The notes below the pieces were generated by a model. The model saw only the letters and a list, made by a program, of their open reading frames with translations. It had not been told where the DNA came from and made no database searches. 25,141 nt of DNA. Origin: an uncultured Eggerthella sp. Lineage in GTDB: Bacteria > Actinomycetota > Coriobacteriia > Coriobacteriales > Eggerthellaceae. Every line of letters begins with the position of its first letter. Position 1 is the first letter of the stretch. Both the position numbers and the translations under genes were made by a program. This document shows, in pieces, positions 7,957 to 14,716 of the stretch. The stretch spans positions 1 through 25,141 of the forward strand of contig CAUHNN010000020.1 of NCBI GenBank assembly GCA_959607715.1. Reading direction: 5' to 3'.

Positions 7957-8295
7957 ATGGAAGAAAAAGCGACGGCTAAGAACAAAGCCGTTTCCGTCGT
8001 TGCATCGGTGGCCCTTGCAGCGACGCTTGGCGTGCCGACCGCGGCTTTCGCGGACGACGCCGAGAAATCGGCCACTCAGCAGGCGATCGAGCAGCAGGCA
8101 GGCGAAGCCGGCCAGGATGCCGTCTCCGACGAATCCGAAGACAGCGCCGCAGCTGCCACTGGCGATGCGGTAGATGCCTCTTCCGATGCCGCCGATGGCG
8201 CTGAAGGCGAGTCCGCTTCGGTTGCGCTTCTGTCCAACGACGCGAGCTCCAACGACGCCTCTGCGGGTCAAGAGGCCGAGAAGAGCGTTGCCTAG
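7957..8295 (+). CDS. Fragment 1: signal peptide and acidic spacer
   Basis: The 112-residue product as written begins with a Sec signal peptide: basic MEEKATAKNK, a hydrophobic stretch to about residue 26, and a likely AFA/DD cleavage. The rest is an acidic, Ala-rich, probably disordered segment ending KSVA before TAG. If the TAG is real the cell would secrete only this short acidic peptide. A single C-to-T change (CAG to TAG) is the simplest origin. Confidence 0.7.
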   Translation: MEEKATAKNKAVSVVASVALAATLGVPTAAFADDAEKSATQQAIEQQAGEAGQDAVSDESEDSAAAATGDAVDASSDAADGAEGESASVALLSNDASSNDASAGQEAEKSVA

Positions 8296-9315
8296 ATCGG
8301 CGACGCCACCTATGCCTCCCTCGACGATGCTCTTGCCGCAGCAAAAGACGGCGATACCGTCAAGGTCCTCGCCGACACGACGATGACGACCGGCCGCGTC
8401 GACGGCAAATCCATCACGCTCGATCTCAATGGCTGTTCCGTTCAGGTTGACAACCGTGCTTTCAACGTTGTCAACAAGGGCACGCTGACGCTCGATGACG
8501 CGGCGGGTGCAGGCTCGCTCGTCGTGAAGAAAAACGGCGCGCTCTCGCTGGGCATCGTGACCGGCTCCGGCGGCAGTTTCGTCATGAAGGGCGGCACGCT
8601 CGAGGTTCCCGAGTATGGCGCCTACATCACCAACGGATGTAATGGCGACTTGATTTCCATGCAGGGCGGCGTTGTCAAGGCCGCGTACGGTCTCTGCGCC
8701 GTTGGCAACGGGACCGAGCACAGTGCACGTATCGAGATTTCTGGCGGAGAGGTGACCGGCAGCACGTTCGGAGTGGCCACTAATGGTTCTGCTCCGGGCG
8801 TTGACGTGGCGATGACGGGTGGTACGGTCACCTCGACCGGCGAGGGCGCTCCTGCGATGTACTTGCCTGCCCCCAAGAGCACAACGGCCATCTCCGGCGG
8901 CGTCGTCAAGGGCGATGCCGGCATCGAGATCCGCGCCGGTGCTCTGACAGTCTCGGGCGATGCTCAGATCAGCGGCACGGGCAAACTCGAAGTCAAACCC
9001 AACGGCAACGGTTCCACGTCTTCGGGCGCGGCGATTGCGGTGGCGCAGCACACCACCAAAAAGCCAATCAACGTTACCGTTTCTGGAAATGCGAAGCTCG
9101 TCGGCACGACCGCCGTGTACGAGAGCAACCCCCAGAAGAACGACGCGACATCCATTGCGAAGGTGAAGCTTTCTCTCGAGGGCGGTACGTTCGAAACCAC
9201 GGCGAAGACTGCACGGGCTTCGTCTCCGGCGGCTCCTACAATACCGAGCTGCCCTCTTCTCTCGTCGCCAATGGATCGGCTCTGCTCGTCGATGCCGACG
9301 GTGCGGCGGTCGTGA
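8296..9315 (+). CDS. Fragment 2: first beta-helix module, no start of its own
   Basis: The frame is open from 8296 to 9315. The first ATG is at 8383 with no ribosome site, and the module already starts upstream of it, so independent translation is unlikely. The sequence shows regular strand-turn repeats (SGGEVTGSTFGV, TGGTVTSTGEGA, SGGVVKGDAGIE), as in pectate-lyase-like adhesins. From about 9195 the residues stop resembling the module (TARASSPAAPTIP) because the frame has been lost. Confidence 0.6.
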   Translation: MGDATYASLDDALAAAKDGDTVKVLADTTMTTGRVDGKSITLDLNGCSVQVDNRAFNVVNKGTLTLDDAAGAGSLVVKKNGALSLGIVTGSGGSFVMKGGTLEVPEYGAYITNGCNGDLISMQGGVVKAAYGLCAVGNGTEHSARIEISGGEVTGSTFGVATNGSAPGVDVAMTGGTVTSTGEGAPAMYLPAPKSTTAISGGVVKGDAGIEIRAGALTVSGDAQISGTGKLEVKPNGNGSTSSGAAIAVAQHTTKKPINVTVSGNAKLVGTTAVYESNPQKNDATSIAKVKLSLEGGTFETTAKTARASSPAAPTIPSCPLLSSPMDRLCSSMPTVRRS

Positions 9316-10937
9316 AGGGCGAAGCCGATGTTGTCAAGGACGCTGGCGCATACGTCGAGAAGGACGGAAAGAAGGTTTACTACACCACCTCCGAAGCTGC
9401 TCAGAATGCAAACCCCGATGCTTCGGGCGACGTCAAGACGTACTGCGCAGTCGTTGACGGCGTCAAATACACGTCGCTTGCCGATGCCATTTCGGCGGCG
9501 GGCGAAAGCGCCGAGGTGGCGCTGATGGCCGATACCGCCGAGAGCATCACCATTCCTGCCGGCAAGAACATCTCCCTCGACCTGGCGGGCTTCACGCTTA
9601 CGGGCAGCGACAACGGCAAGGGCGGTGTAAACAACGCCATCACCAACCAGGGCACGCTTACCATCAAGGATTCCAGCGACGCCAAGACCGGCACGGTCAT
9701 GGGCGGCACCGACTCCGGCAATGGAACCGCGGGTCGCTTCGGCATCGCACTGGTCAACGAGGGCACGTGCATCATCGAGAGCGGTACCGTCAAGCGCGGC
9801 GACGACGGCACCTTCGGCAACTACACCGTGTACAACAAGGAAACCGGCACCATGACCATCAAGGGCGGTGCGGTGACCAACAACTCCAACACCAGCTCGC
9901 TCATCCGCAACGACGGCGTGATGGAGATCTCCGGCGGCGAGATCACGCAGATGAAGTTCAACGCGGTGAAGAACGATGTGGGCAAGCTGACCGTCACCGG
10001 CGGCGTCGTCACTTCGGATTATCAGGCCCTTCAGAACTGGTGCGAGGCGACCATCAAGGGAGGCACGTTCAACGGAGGCGTGTACACGTGGGCGTGTGCC
10101 ATCCCCGATGAAGTCCCTGCAGGCTATCAGTTCCGCACCGTGATCGAGGGCGGCACCATCAACGGCGATGTTGCGGCGGTCAACTACGATGGATCCGATG
10201 AGCTGGCGCAAGTCGTCATCTCCGGCCCTGCGCAGATCAACGGCGACGTGGTCGCCTACGATCGCAGCAGCGGCAGCATGCAGCCTGCTGAGAATGTCGA
10301 CGGTGTGCTGATCGAGATCTCCGACGGCACCTTCGCGGGCAGCGTCGACGCCGATTTCGTCGTTCCCGGCTCGGGTCGCGAGATTGACGAGAACGGTAAC
10401 CTCACCGCTATCGAAGCGAAGCTCGTTGCGGCCGAATCGGTCGTGAACGGCGTGTACTCCTACGATGTTTCGAAGGGCAAGGAGATCACCGAAGCCGATC
10501 TGATGGCCCTGATGGGAATGAACGTCGACATTGAGAAGAGCGGTTACACCATCTCTGTCGACGCCACGAATCTGCCCGCCTTGAACAAGGCCATCGGAGC
10601 CAAGGAGGTTGGAGCCACCTTCGACTTCGTGTACTCGGCTGCCAAGGGTGGCGCAGTGGCGTATGACGCCGATGGTTCTGTCGATCCGGTGACCGTCACC
10701 GTCAAGCTCGTCGATTCCACGGTCACCCCGGGCGCCGGTGACGATCAGGGCCAGAACGGCTCCTCTTCTTCTGATGAGCAGACCGGCGACAAGGACAAGG
10801 CCGAGCAGAGCGCGTTGGCAAAGACTTCCGATGCTGTTTCCCCCTTCGCTCTTGTGGCGTGTTCCGTTGCGGCCCTCGCTGCCCTCGCTGCCCTCGCAGC
10901 GGCTGCCTCGCTTGTTCTTCGTCGTAAGGTGAAGTAG
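9312..10937 (+). CDS. Fragment 3: second beta-helix module, stalk and sorting signal
   Basis: About 541 codons are open from a GTG at 9312, which lacks a ribosome site; true homology in this frame begins further back, near 9210. The second module (about 9451-10390) repeats the first, with turns such as IKGGAVTNN, ISGGEITQM, VTGGVVTSD and IKGGTFNGG. A stalk rich in Gly, Ser, Asp and Gln (from about 10725) precedes LAKTSD (10815-10832), a hydrophobic Ala/Leu segment and the tail RRKVK. This is a sortase-type anchor; LAKTS resembles the LAxTG class recognised by class E sortases, with Ser in place of Gly. Confidence 0.72.
   Translation: MKGEADVVKDAGAYVEKDGKKVYYTTSEAAQNANPDASGDVKTYCAVVDGVKYTSLADAISAAGESAEVALMADTAESITIPAGKNISLDLAGFTLTGSDNGKGGVNNAITNQGTLTIKDSSDAKTGTVMGGTDSGNGTAGRFGIALVNEGTCIIESGTVKRGDDGTFGNYTVYNKETGTMTIKGGAVTNNSNTSSLIRNDGVMEISGGEITQMKFNAVKNDVGKLTVTGGVVTSDYQALQNWCEATIKGGTFNGGVYTWACAIPDEVPAGYQFRTVIEGGTINGDVAAVNYDGSDELAQVVISGPAQINGDVVAYDRSSGSMQPAENVDGVLIEISDGTFAGSVDADFVVPGSGREIDENGNLTAIEAKLVAAESVVNGVYSYDVSKGKEITEADLMALMGMNVDIEKSGYTISVDATNLPALNKAIGAKEVGATFDFVYSAAKGGAVAYDADGSVDPVTVTVKLVDSTVTPGAGDDQGQNGSSSSDEQTGDKDKAEQSALAKTSDAVSPFALVACSVAALAALAALAAAASLVLRRKVK
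10872..10898 (+). repeat. Three 9-base tandem repeats in the membrane-anchor codons
   Basis: GCCCTCGCT occurs twice in a row (10872-10880, 10881-10889), followed by GCCCTCGCA (10890-10898). They encode Ala-Leu-Ala units of the C-terminal transmembrane anchor. Copy-number change here would keep the frame and only lengthen or shorten the anchor helix. Confidence 0.7.
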
Positions 10938-10972
10938 AAGACGCAGCGTATTTAGCGCTCCGTGCGATAACG

Positions 10973-11008
10973 AAAAAACAGCCGTCGGCATCATGCCGGC
11001 GGCTGTTT
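10973..11008. terminator. Bidirectional terminator between convergent genes
   Basis: A 15-bp stem (10976-10990 with 10994-11008, one G-T wobble) with a 3-base loop is flanked by A6 at 10973-10978 on one side and TTTCGTTT on the other. It can terminate the surface-protein gene on the plus strand and the activase operon on the minus strand. Confidence 0.85.
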
Positions 11009-11038
11009 CGTTTCTAAGGGGCCTTCTATCGGGGGCAC

Positions 11039-11989
11039 TTACTTCAGCTGACCTTTTTCGCATCGATTGCCCCAGGCGTCGATCAGTTCGTCGTCGCGGT
11101 AGACGCAGACGATCTCGCATTGGTTGGCGCATTTGCGGCATATCACCTCGCGGGTGGAGAAGTCGATGTCGTCGATGGCGAATTCGAACGGCTCGCGACG
11201 GGCGGGGGCGTCGGCCGCGAGCAGCGCGGCTCCGTAGGCGCCCATCAGATGGCCGTCTTCGTCGACGATCACTTCGGAGTCGAGCGCATCCTCGAACGCC
11301 TTGACGACGCCGATGTTCTTGCTGACGCCGCCCTGAAAGACGATGGGGGCTTCGATGCGTTTGCCCTTGCCGACGTTGTTCAGGTAGTTGGCGGCCACCG
11401 CCTTGCAGAGGCCTGCGATGACGTCTTCCCGGGCGTAGCCGACCTGGATCTTATGGACCAGGTCGCTTTCGGCGAAGACCGTGCAGCGCGCCGCGATGTT
11501 TGCGGGCTTTTTGGAGGTGAGCGCGATGGGGCCGAACTCCTCCACGGCGACGCCGAGGCGATGAGCCTGGCTCGAAAGGAACGAACCCGTTCCCGCAGCG
11601 CACAGGGTGTTCATCGCATAGTCGGTCGCGATGCCGTCTTCAACGCAGATGATCTTCGAATCCTGGCCGCCGATCTCGAGGATGGTGCGAACGTCGGGAT
11701 GGAGCGTCGTGGTTCCGACGGCATGGGCTGTGATCTCGTTCTTCACGATGGTGGCGCCGAGGATCGCCCCGACGAGGCGCCGCGCGCTGCCGGTTGTGCC
11801 GATGCCGACGACGTTCGTCTCGCTCTGGTCGATCTGGCTCGCGAGGTCGTCGACCACGCGCCGCGCCGCTTCGGTGGGGTTCCCTTCGGTCCAGAGGTAC
11901 GAGCGGGCGAGGATGGTTCGATCTTCATCGATGATCACGCCTTTTGTCGAGATGGATCCGGTGTCTACGCCGAGGAATGCCGTCTTCAT
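11039..11989 (-). CDS. 2-hydroxyacyl-CoA dehydratase activase-like ATPase (BadF/BadG/HgdC family)
   Basis: This 316-residue ASKHA-fold ATPase is expected to use ATP hydrolysis to push a low-potential electron from its own [4Fe-4S] cluster onto a partner reductase. Family hallmarks are GVDTGSISTKGV (7-18), GTTGSAR (64-70), the cluster cysteines C130 (NTLCAAGTG) and C169 (AARCTVFAESD), EIGGQDSK (105-112) and FQGGVSKN (218-225). A C-terminal extension of about 40 residues carries C284, C287, C291, C295 and C310, more than classical HgdC has, and may hold another metal site. It is last of three genes; its ATG overlaps the preceding stop (ATGA, 11986-11989). The partner would be the two DUF2229 proteins just upstream. 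No dehydratase substrate genes are present, so the substrate is unknown. Confidence 0.9.
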   Translation of the reverse strand: MKTAFLGVDTGSISTKGVIIDEDRTILARSYLWTEGNPTEAARRVVDDLASQIDQSETNVVGIGTTGSARRLVGAILGATIVKNEITAHAVGTTTLHPDVRTILEIGGQDSKIICVEDGIATDYAMNTLCAAGTGSFLSSQAHRLGVAVEEFGPIALTSKKPANIAARCTVFAESDLVHKIQVGYAREDVIAGLCKAVAANYLNNVGKGKRIEAPIVFQGGVSKNIGVVKAFEDALDSEVIVDEDGHLMGAYGAALLAADAPARREPFEFAIDDIDFSTREVICRKCANQCEIVCVYRDDELIDAWGNRCEKGQLK

Positions 11990-13173
11990 GAATGAGCCTT
12001 TCTCATAGAGATCATGTCGTAGAACGCTTCAAGGCGCGTATCGAGCCCTGCGTCGCTCGTTTGGGAGTCGAAGCTGAGGTAGAGAACGGGGATGTGGTAA
12101 TCGCGGCTGATGCGCTGAAGGACGGGCATGACGTCGATTTCAGGGGTGCAGCCGGTCGATTTGAGGTGAACGAGGCCGTCGAATCCCTCTTCGGCGTAGC
12201 GTTTCGCCGCGGCGATGTTGAGCGTTGAGGTGGGCCCCATGTCGTAGGAGACGTATTCGCTCACGCCGCGCCGTAGGTTGGGTTCGTTGTAGCGAAGGTT
12301 GCGACTCGTCAGGTTGAGCAGGCGCGCCAGAGAGACGCCTAAGTCGATGAACTTGTTCTCGATGAAGAGGTTCGAGAAGGGGTCGACGGCGGTGAAGTAG
12401 TCGCCGATGATCCCGACGCGCACGGCCTTTTCGCTGCCAGGTTCCAAGGCGAGATCCTTGAGGGCCGCGAGATGGGCACCGTGGACGCGGTTGAGCTGCG
12501 GGAGCGTTTCGATGCCCCTCATTTCGGCGAAGTAGCTTTCGCGGGCTTTCTTGAAGCTCCCCGTGTCCGCTTCGAGTCCAGCCCGAGCGAGGAAAACGTC
12601 GTTATAGGAGTCAAGGCATTCGACCATCTTCAGGAGCGTGACGAATTTCTTGACGCCTTGGGAAACGGACAGGTCGGGATTGACGATGCGCTTGCACTGG
12701 GAGATGTAGTCTTTGAGCGGCTTACCGGAGACGGCGGCGAAGTTGAGCATGTCGAAATCGTAGCCCGTGTCGCGCAGGATGGATTCCTGCAGTTCGCCGT
12801 AGTAGCCCAGGCGGCACGGTCCCGAGAACTGGACCAAAACGTCAGCACCGAGCTCGAGGGCGTCGATGTAGTCGCCGAGAATGTGCTTGAAGGGTGCGCA
12901 GACGAAGTCGCTGCTGTTGAGCGAGCCTCGCTCCAGCGTGCGTTTAGTCGGTTCGGGCAACGCCACGAAATCAGCGTTGAGCACCTGCTCGGTAAAAAAC
13001 CGGAACGCGATGTCGTAATACCCGTAGCGGGGAAAGGCCACCTTCGTCGCCGCGTGCCGCCGCTCTTTCTTTTTCCGCTTGCGCGGCGAGACCCTTACGA
13101 GCGGTCGGGGCATGCCGGGCTCGAAGGAGACGCGTGCGCGCGTGTCGTCGGTCAAGGGGAAATCAGGCGTCAA
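11986..13173 (-). CDS. DUF2229 / HgdB-like acyl-CoA dehydratase-activase-related protein (second copy)
   Basis: This protein of about 395 residues is related to the C-terminal parts of the giant activase fusion proteins and to the 2-hydroxyglutaryl-CoA dehydratase D-component fold. After a basic N-terminal patch (PRKRKKKERRH), homology starts at VAFPRYGYYDIAFRFF, parallel to IGIPRALLYYRYRTLW in the neighbouring gene. Candidate cluster ligands are C92 (FVCAPFKH), C120 (SGPCRLGY) and the C in STGCTPEID near residue 354. The start is uncertain: TTG 13173 has GAGGT seven bases upstream, GTG 13182 has no site, and an open frame runs to 13233. It overlaps the previous gene by about 11 bases and the activase by 4, so the three are co-translated. 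It probably forms part of an iron-sulphur reductase with its neighbours; this is inference. Confidence 0.82.
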   Translation of the reverse strand: MTPDFPLTDDTRARVSFEPGMPRPLVRVSPRKRKKKERRHAATKVAFPRYGYYDIAFRFFTEQVLNADFVALPEPTKRTLERGSLNSSDFVCAPFKHILGDYIDALELGADVLVQFSGPCRLGYYGELQESILRDTGYDFDMLNFAAVSGKPLKDYISQCKRIVNPDLSVSQGVKKFVTLLKMVECLDSYNDVFLARAGLEADTGSFKKARESYFAEMRGIETLPQLNRVHGAHLAALKDLALEPGSEKAVRVGIIGDYFTAVDPFSNLFIENKFIDLGVSLARLLNLTSRNLRYNEPNLRRGVSEYVSYDMGPTSTLNIAAAKRYAEEGFDGLVHLKSTGCTPEIDVMPVLQRISRDYHIPVLYLSFDSQTSDAGLDTRLEAFYDMISMRKAHS

Positions 13174-14161
13174 GGTAGCCACCTCGTTTCTGGTAGTGGA
13201 GGATGTCGACGAAGCTCTCGATGCGCGTCTCAAGGCCAGCGGTACCCGATTGGGCGTCGATGGTGAGGGAAAGGGTCGGCTTCCCGACGACGTTGCGCAT
13301 CACCGCATCGTTGGTCATGGAGTCGGGGCCGCAGGGAAACGCGCTGGCAAGCACGATGCCATCGATCTCGTCGTAGAGAGACAGGATCGCGCCGATGATC
13401 TCGCGGTTGACGATCCAGGGGAGGGTCTTCGAGAAGGAATAGCTTTTCTCGAGTGCTTTTGCGCGGTCGAAATCGTCGGCGAAGAGGGCACAGACCCCCA
13501 TGTCGGCCAGCGCGTCGACGATCGGTCCTCCGATGAACGGGTCGTGCACGACGTAAGGATGCGCTGCGATGAGGAGCTTCAAGGGGCGCTTTTTCGCGGG
13601 CGCTTCGTTCGTATGCTCGATGAGCCGCATCTGCTTTTTCGCGCGCCGCGCCTCGTCCTTTTCTTGCGCTTTGCGCGCCTCGGACCAGGCTGCCCTGGCC
13701 TTCTTCTTCGAGCAGCCGAACCTCATGCCCATTCCCGCGAAGGCGCTTTCGGCCGTGGCGTTGGCGTAGACCTCGTCGATCAGGCACGAGGCGATGCGCA
13801 CCTGTCCCTTCTCGAAAGACGAGGAAACCAGGTCGGGGAGGGCCTGGAACTTAGTGCAGAAGCTCTTTCGTTTGCCGAAGTTTCCGACGCTCGGGACGAA
13901 TACGGCGTCGCAGGCTCCGATGAGGCGCTCGACGTGTCCGAGGTAGAGCTTCGAGGCAAGGCAGCATTCATCGACCGAGAGGCGTTCCCCTGCTTCGAGA
14001 ATGCCGCGATCGGATGGATCGCTCACGATGACGGTGCGGCCGATTTCGCGGAAAAACGTTTCCCAAAGCGTACGGTAGCGGTAGTAGAGCAACGCGCGTG
14101 GGATGCCGATCGTGTCGATGTCGGCGAGGTCCTGCGCGGGATGCGGATCCAATGGGCTCAT
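13163..14161 (-). CDS. DUF2229 / HgdB-like acyl-CoA dehydratase-activase-related protein (first copy)
   Basis: This 332-residue first gene of the operon begins with a very strong site (GAAGGAGG) before ATG 14161. The N-terminal motif IGIPRALLYYRYRTLW (18-33) is characteristic of DUF2229. Conserved-looking cysteines are C66/C67 (DECCLASK), C102 (SFCTKFQ), C126, C150 and C277 (FPCGPDS). A charged, probably coiled or flexible stretch (about 150-195, rich in Lys, Arg, Ala, Glu) links the two halves and looks like an insertion. The C-terminal half (about 195-320) resembles the end of the next gene: both finish with a sequence like SGTAGLETRIESF. In many anaerobes these pieces are fused to the activase in a single very long protein; here they are separate. 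The reaction is unknown. Confidence 0.82.
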   Translation of the reverse strand: MSPLDPHPAQDLADIDTIGIPRALLYYRYRTLWETFFREIGRTVIVSDPSDRGILEAGERLSVDECCLASKLYLGHVERLIGACDAVFVPSVGNFGKRKSFCTKFQALPDLVSSSFEKGQVRIASCLIDEVYANATAESAFAGMGMRFGCSKKKARAAWSEARKAQEKDEARRAKKQMRLIEHTNEAPAKKRPLKLLIAAHPYVVHDPFIGGPIVDALADMGVCALFADDFDRAKALEKSYSFSKTLPWIVNREIIGAILSLYDEIDGIVLASAFPCGPDSMTNDAVMRNVVGKPTLSLTIDAQSGTAGLETRIESFVDILHYQKRGGYLDA

Positions 14162-14333
14162 GATCCTCCTTCATTCGGCAATCTAGTAATTGTCATCCTT
14201 CTTTATTCGAGGAAGCCATTTGTAGGGGATCCGTAACCCGCTGCGCTCATGGAGGGTCGGGGTTCTTCTGGTTTCAGATGAAGCGCTGCGCTATGCTTGA
14301 TGCCGATCATCCCTACGTTTCACAAGGAGAGCC

Positions 14334-14624
14334 ATGGCCCGCTACCGCGCGACAATCGTTTCACCTAAGGGGGCAGCCCCTTCTTCGAGCGTCATCGAAT
14401 TCGAAAGCGAGCACAGGGCCGGTTCCAAGCAGAATCTTCAGGATGCGCGCTACAAGATGCTCGAGATCCACGGATCCGAGGCGGTCTCATGGACGGTCAA
14501 AGATGTGGAGAAGGTCGCCGTCGATTCTGAGGACGCCCCGGTTGAGCAGCTGATGCTCGATTTCCGCGAGCCGACGCAGCCCCGCAAGCGCCGCCCTCGC
14601 ATCAAGCGGGGCATAGCGGGGTAG
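14334..14624 (+). CDS. Small basic hypothetical protein
   Basis: A 96-residue protein that I do not recognise. It starts at ATG 14334, well supported by AAGGAGAG just upstream. The first 65 residues are mixed alpha/beta-like in composition (ARYRATIVSPKG, then a Val/Glu-rich middle), without a signal peptide or membrane segment. The C-terminus is strongly basic (PRKRRPRIKRG), which suggests nucleic acid or ribosome contact but proves nothing. It stands alone between the divergent activase operon and a terminator shared with the convergent surface protein. The clean start, stop and codon pattern argue that it is real. Confidence 0.7.
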   Translation: MARYRATIVSPKGAAPSSSVIEFESEHRAGSKQNLQDARYKMLEIHGSEAVSWTVKDVEKVAVDSEDAPVEQLMLDFREPTQPRKRRPRIKRGIAG

Positions 14625-14663
14625 CGTCGCAGCGCAGCGCGTTTCGCGAAGAACGTTCCGAAG

Positions 14664-14698
14664 AAAACCGGCGAGGAAGGTGTCCTCGCCGGTTTTTT
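14664..14698. terminator. Bidirectional terminator
   Basis: A 14-bp perfect stem (14664-14677 with 14683-14696) with a 5-base loop is followed by T6 (14693-14698). The complementary A4 on the left end allows some activity on the minus strand. It ends the small hypothetical gene and probably also the convergent SpaA-type gene. Confidence 0.88.
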
Positions 14699-14716
14699 CG
14701 ATTTGCGGTCGTCTTG

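Larger units (their letters stand above)
7957..10937 (+). pseudogene. Secreted beta-helix-type surface protein, interrupted gene (whole extent)
   Basis: Read as one unit of about 990 codons, this gene encodes a signal peptide, an acidic Ala/Ser/Asp/Glu-rich spacer, two tandem repeat-rich modules, a low-complexity stalk and a C-terminal wall-sorting region. Two lesions break it. An in-frame TAG at 8293-8295 is followed directly, in the same frame, by homologous sequence beginning IGDATYASLDDALAAA. Then a shift at about 9194-9225 moves the frame by one missing base, after which homology resumes as CTGFVSGGSY. Each module opens with the same motif: GDATYASLDDALAAAKDGD in the first and DGVKYTSLADAISAAGES in the second. 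Short repeated GGT/GGE/TIKGG strands are typical of right-handed beta-helix adhesins. The gene has a GAGGAG ribosome site at 7946-7951. It is probably a cell-wall-displayed adhesin or glycan-binding protein. Confidence 0.82.

Noticed and set aside
8293..8295. TAG as a recoded or suppressed codon (pyrrolysine-like or programmed readthrough)
   Set aside because: TAG is the commonest stop in this window: at least eleven genes end with it, including rbr, cysK, the UbiB gene and the SpaA-type gene. Genome-wide amber recoding is therefore unlikely. No pyl genes or readthrough structure were seen.
10872..10898. Tandem 9-base repeats considered as a CRISPR or phase-variation tract
   Set aside because: The units are far too short for CRISPR and have no spacers. 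They encode an Ala-Leu helix, and any change in copy number keeps the reading frame.
8964..11141. Very long antisense open frame opposite the beta-helix gene
   Set aside because: The repetitive composition of the plus-strand gene keeps the reverse frame open. The translation is His/Arg/Asp-rich, runs across the terminator at 10973-11008 and enters the 3' end of the activase gene.
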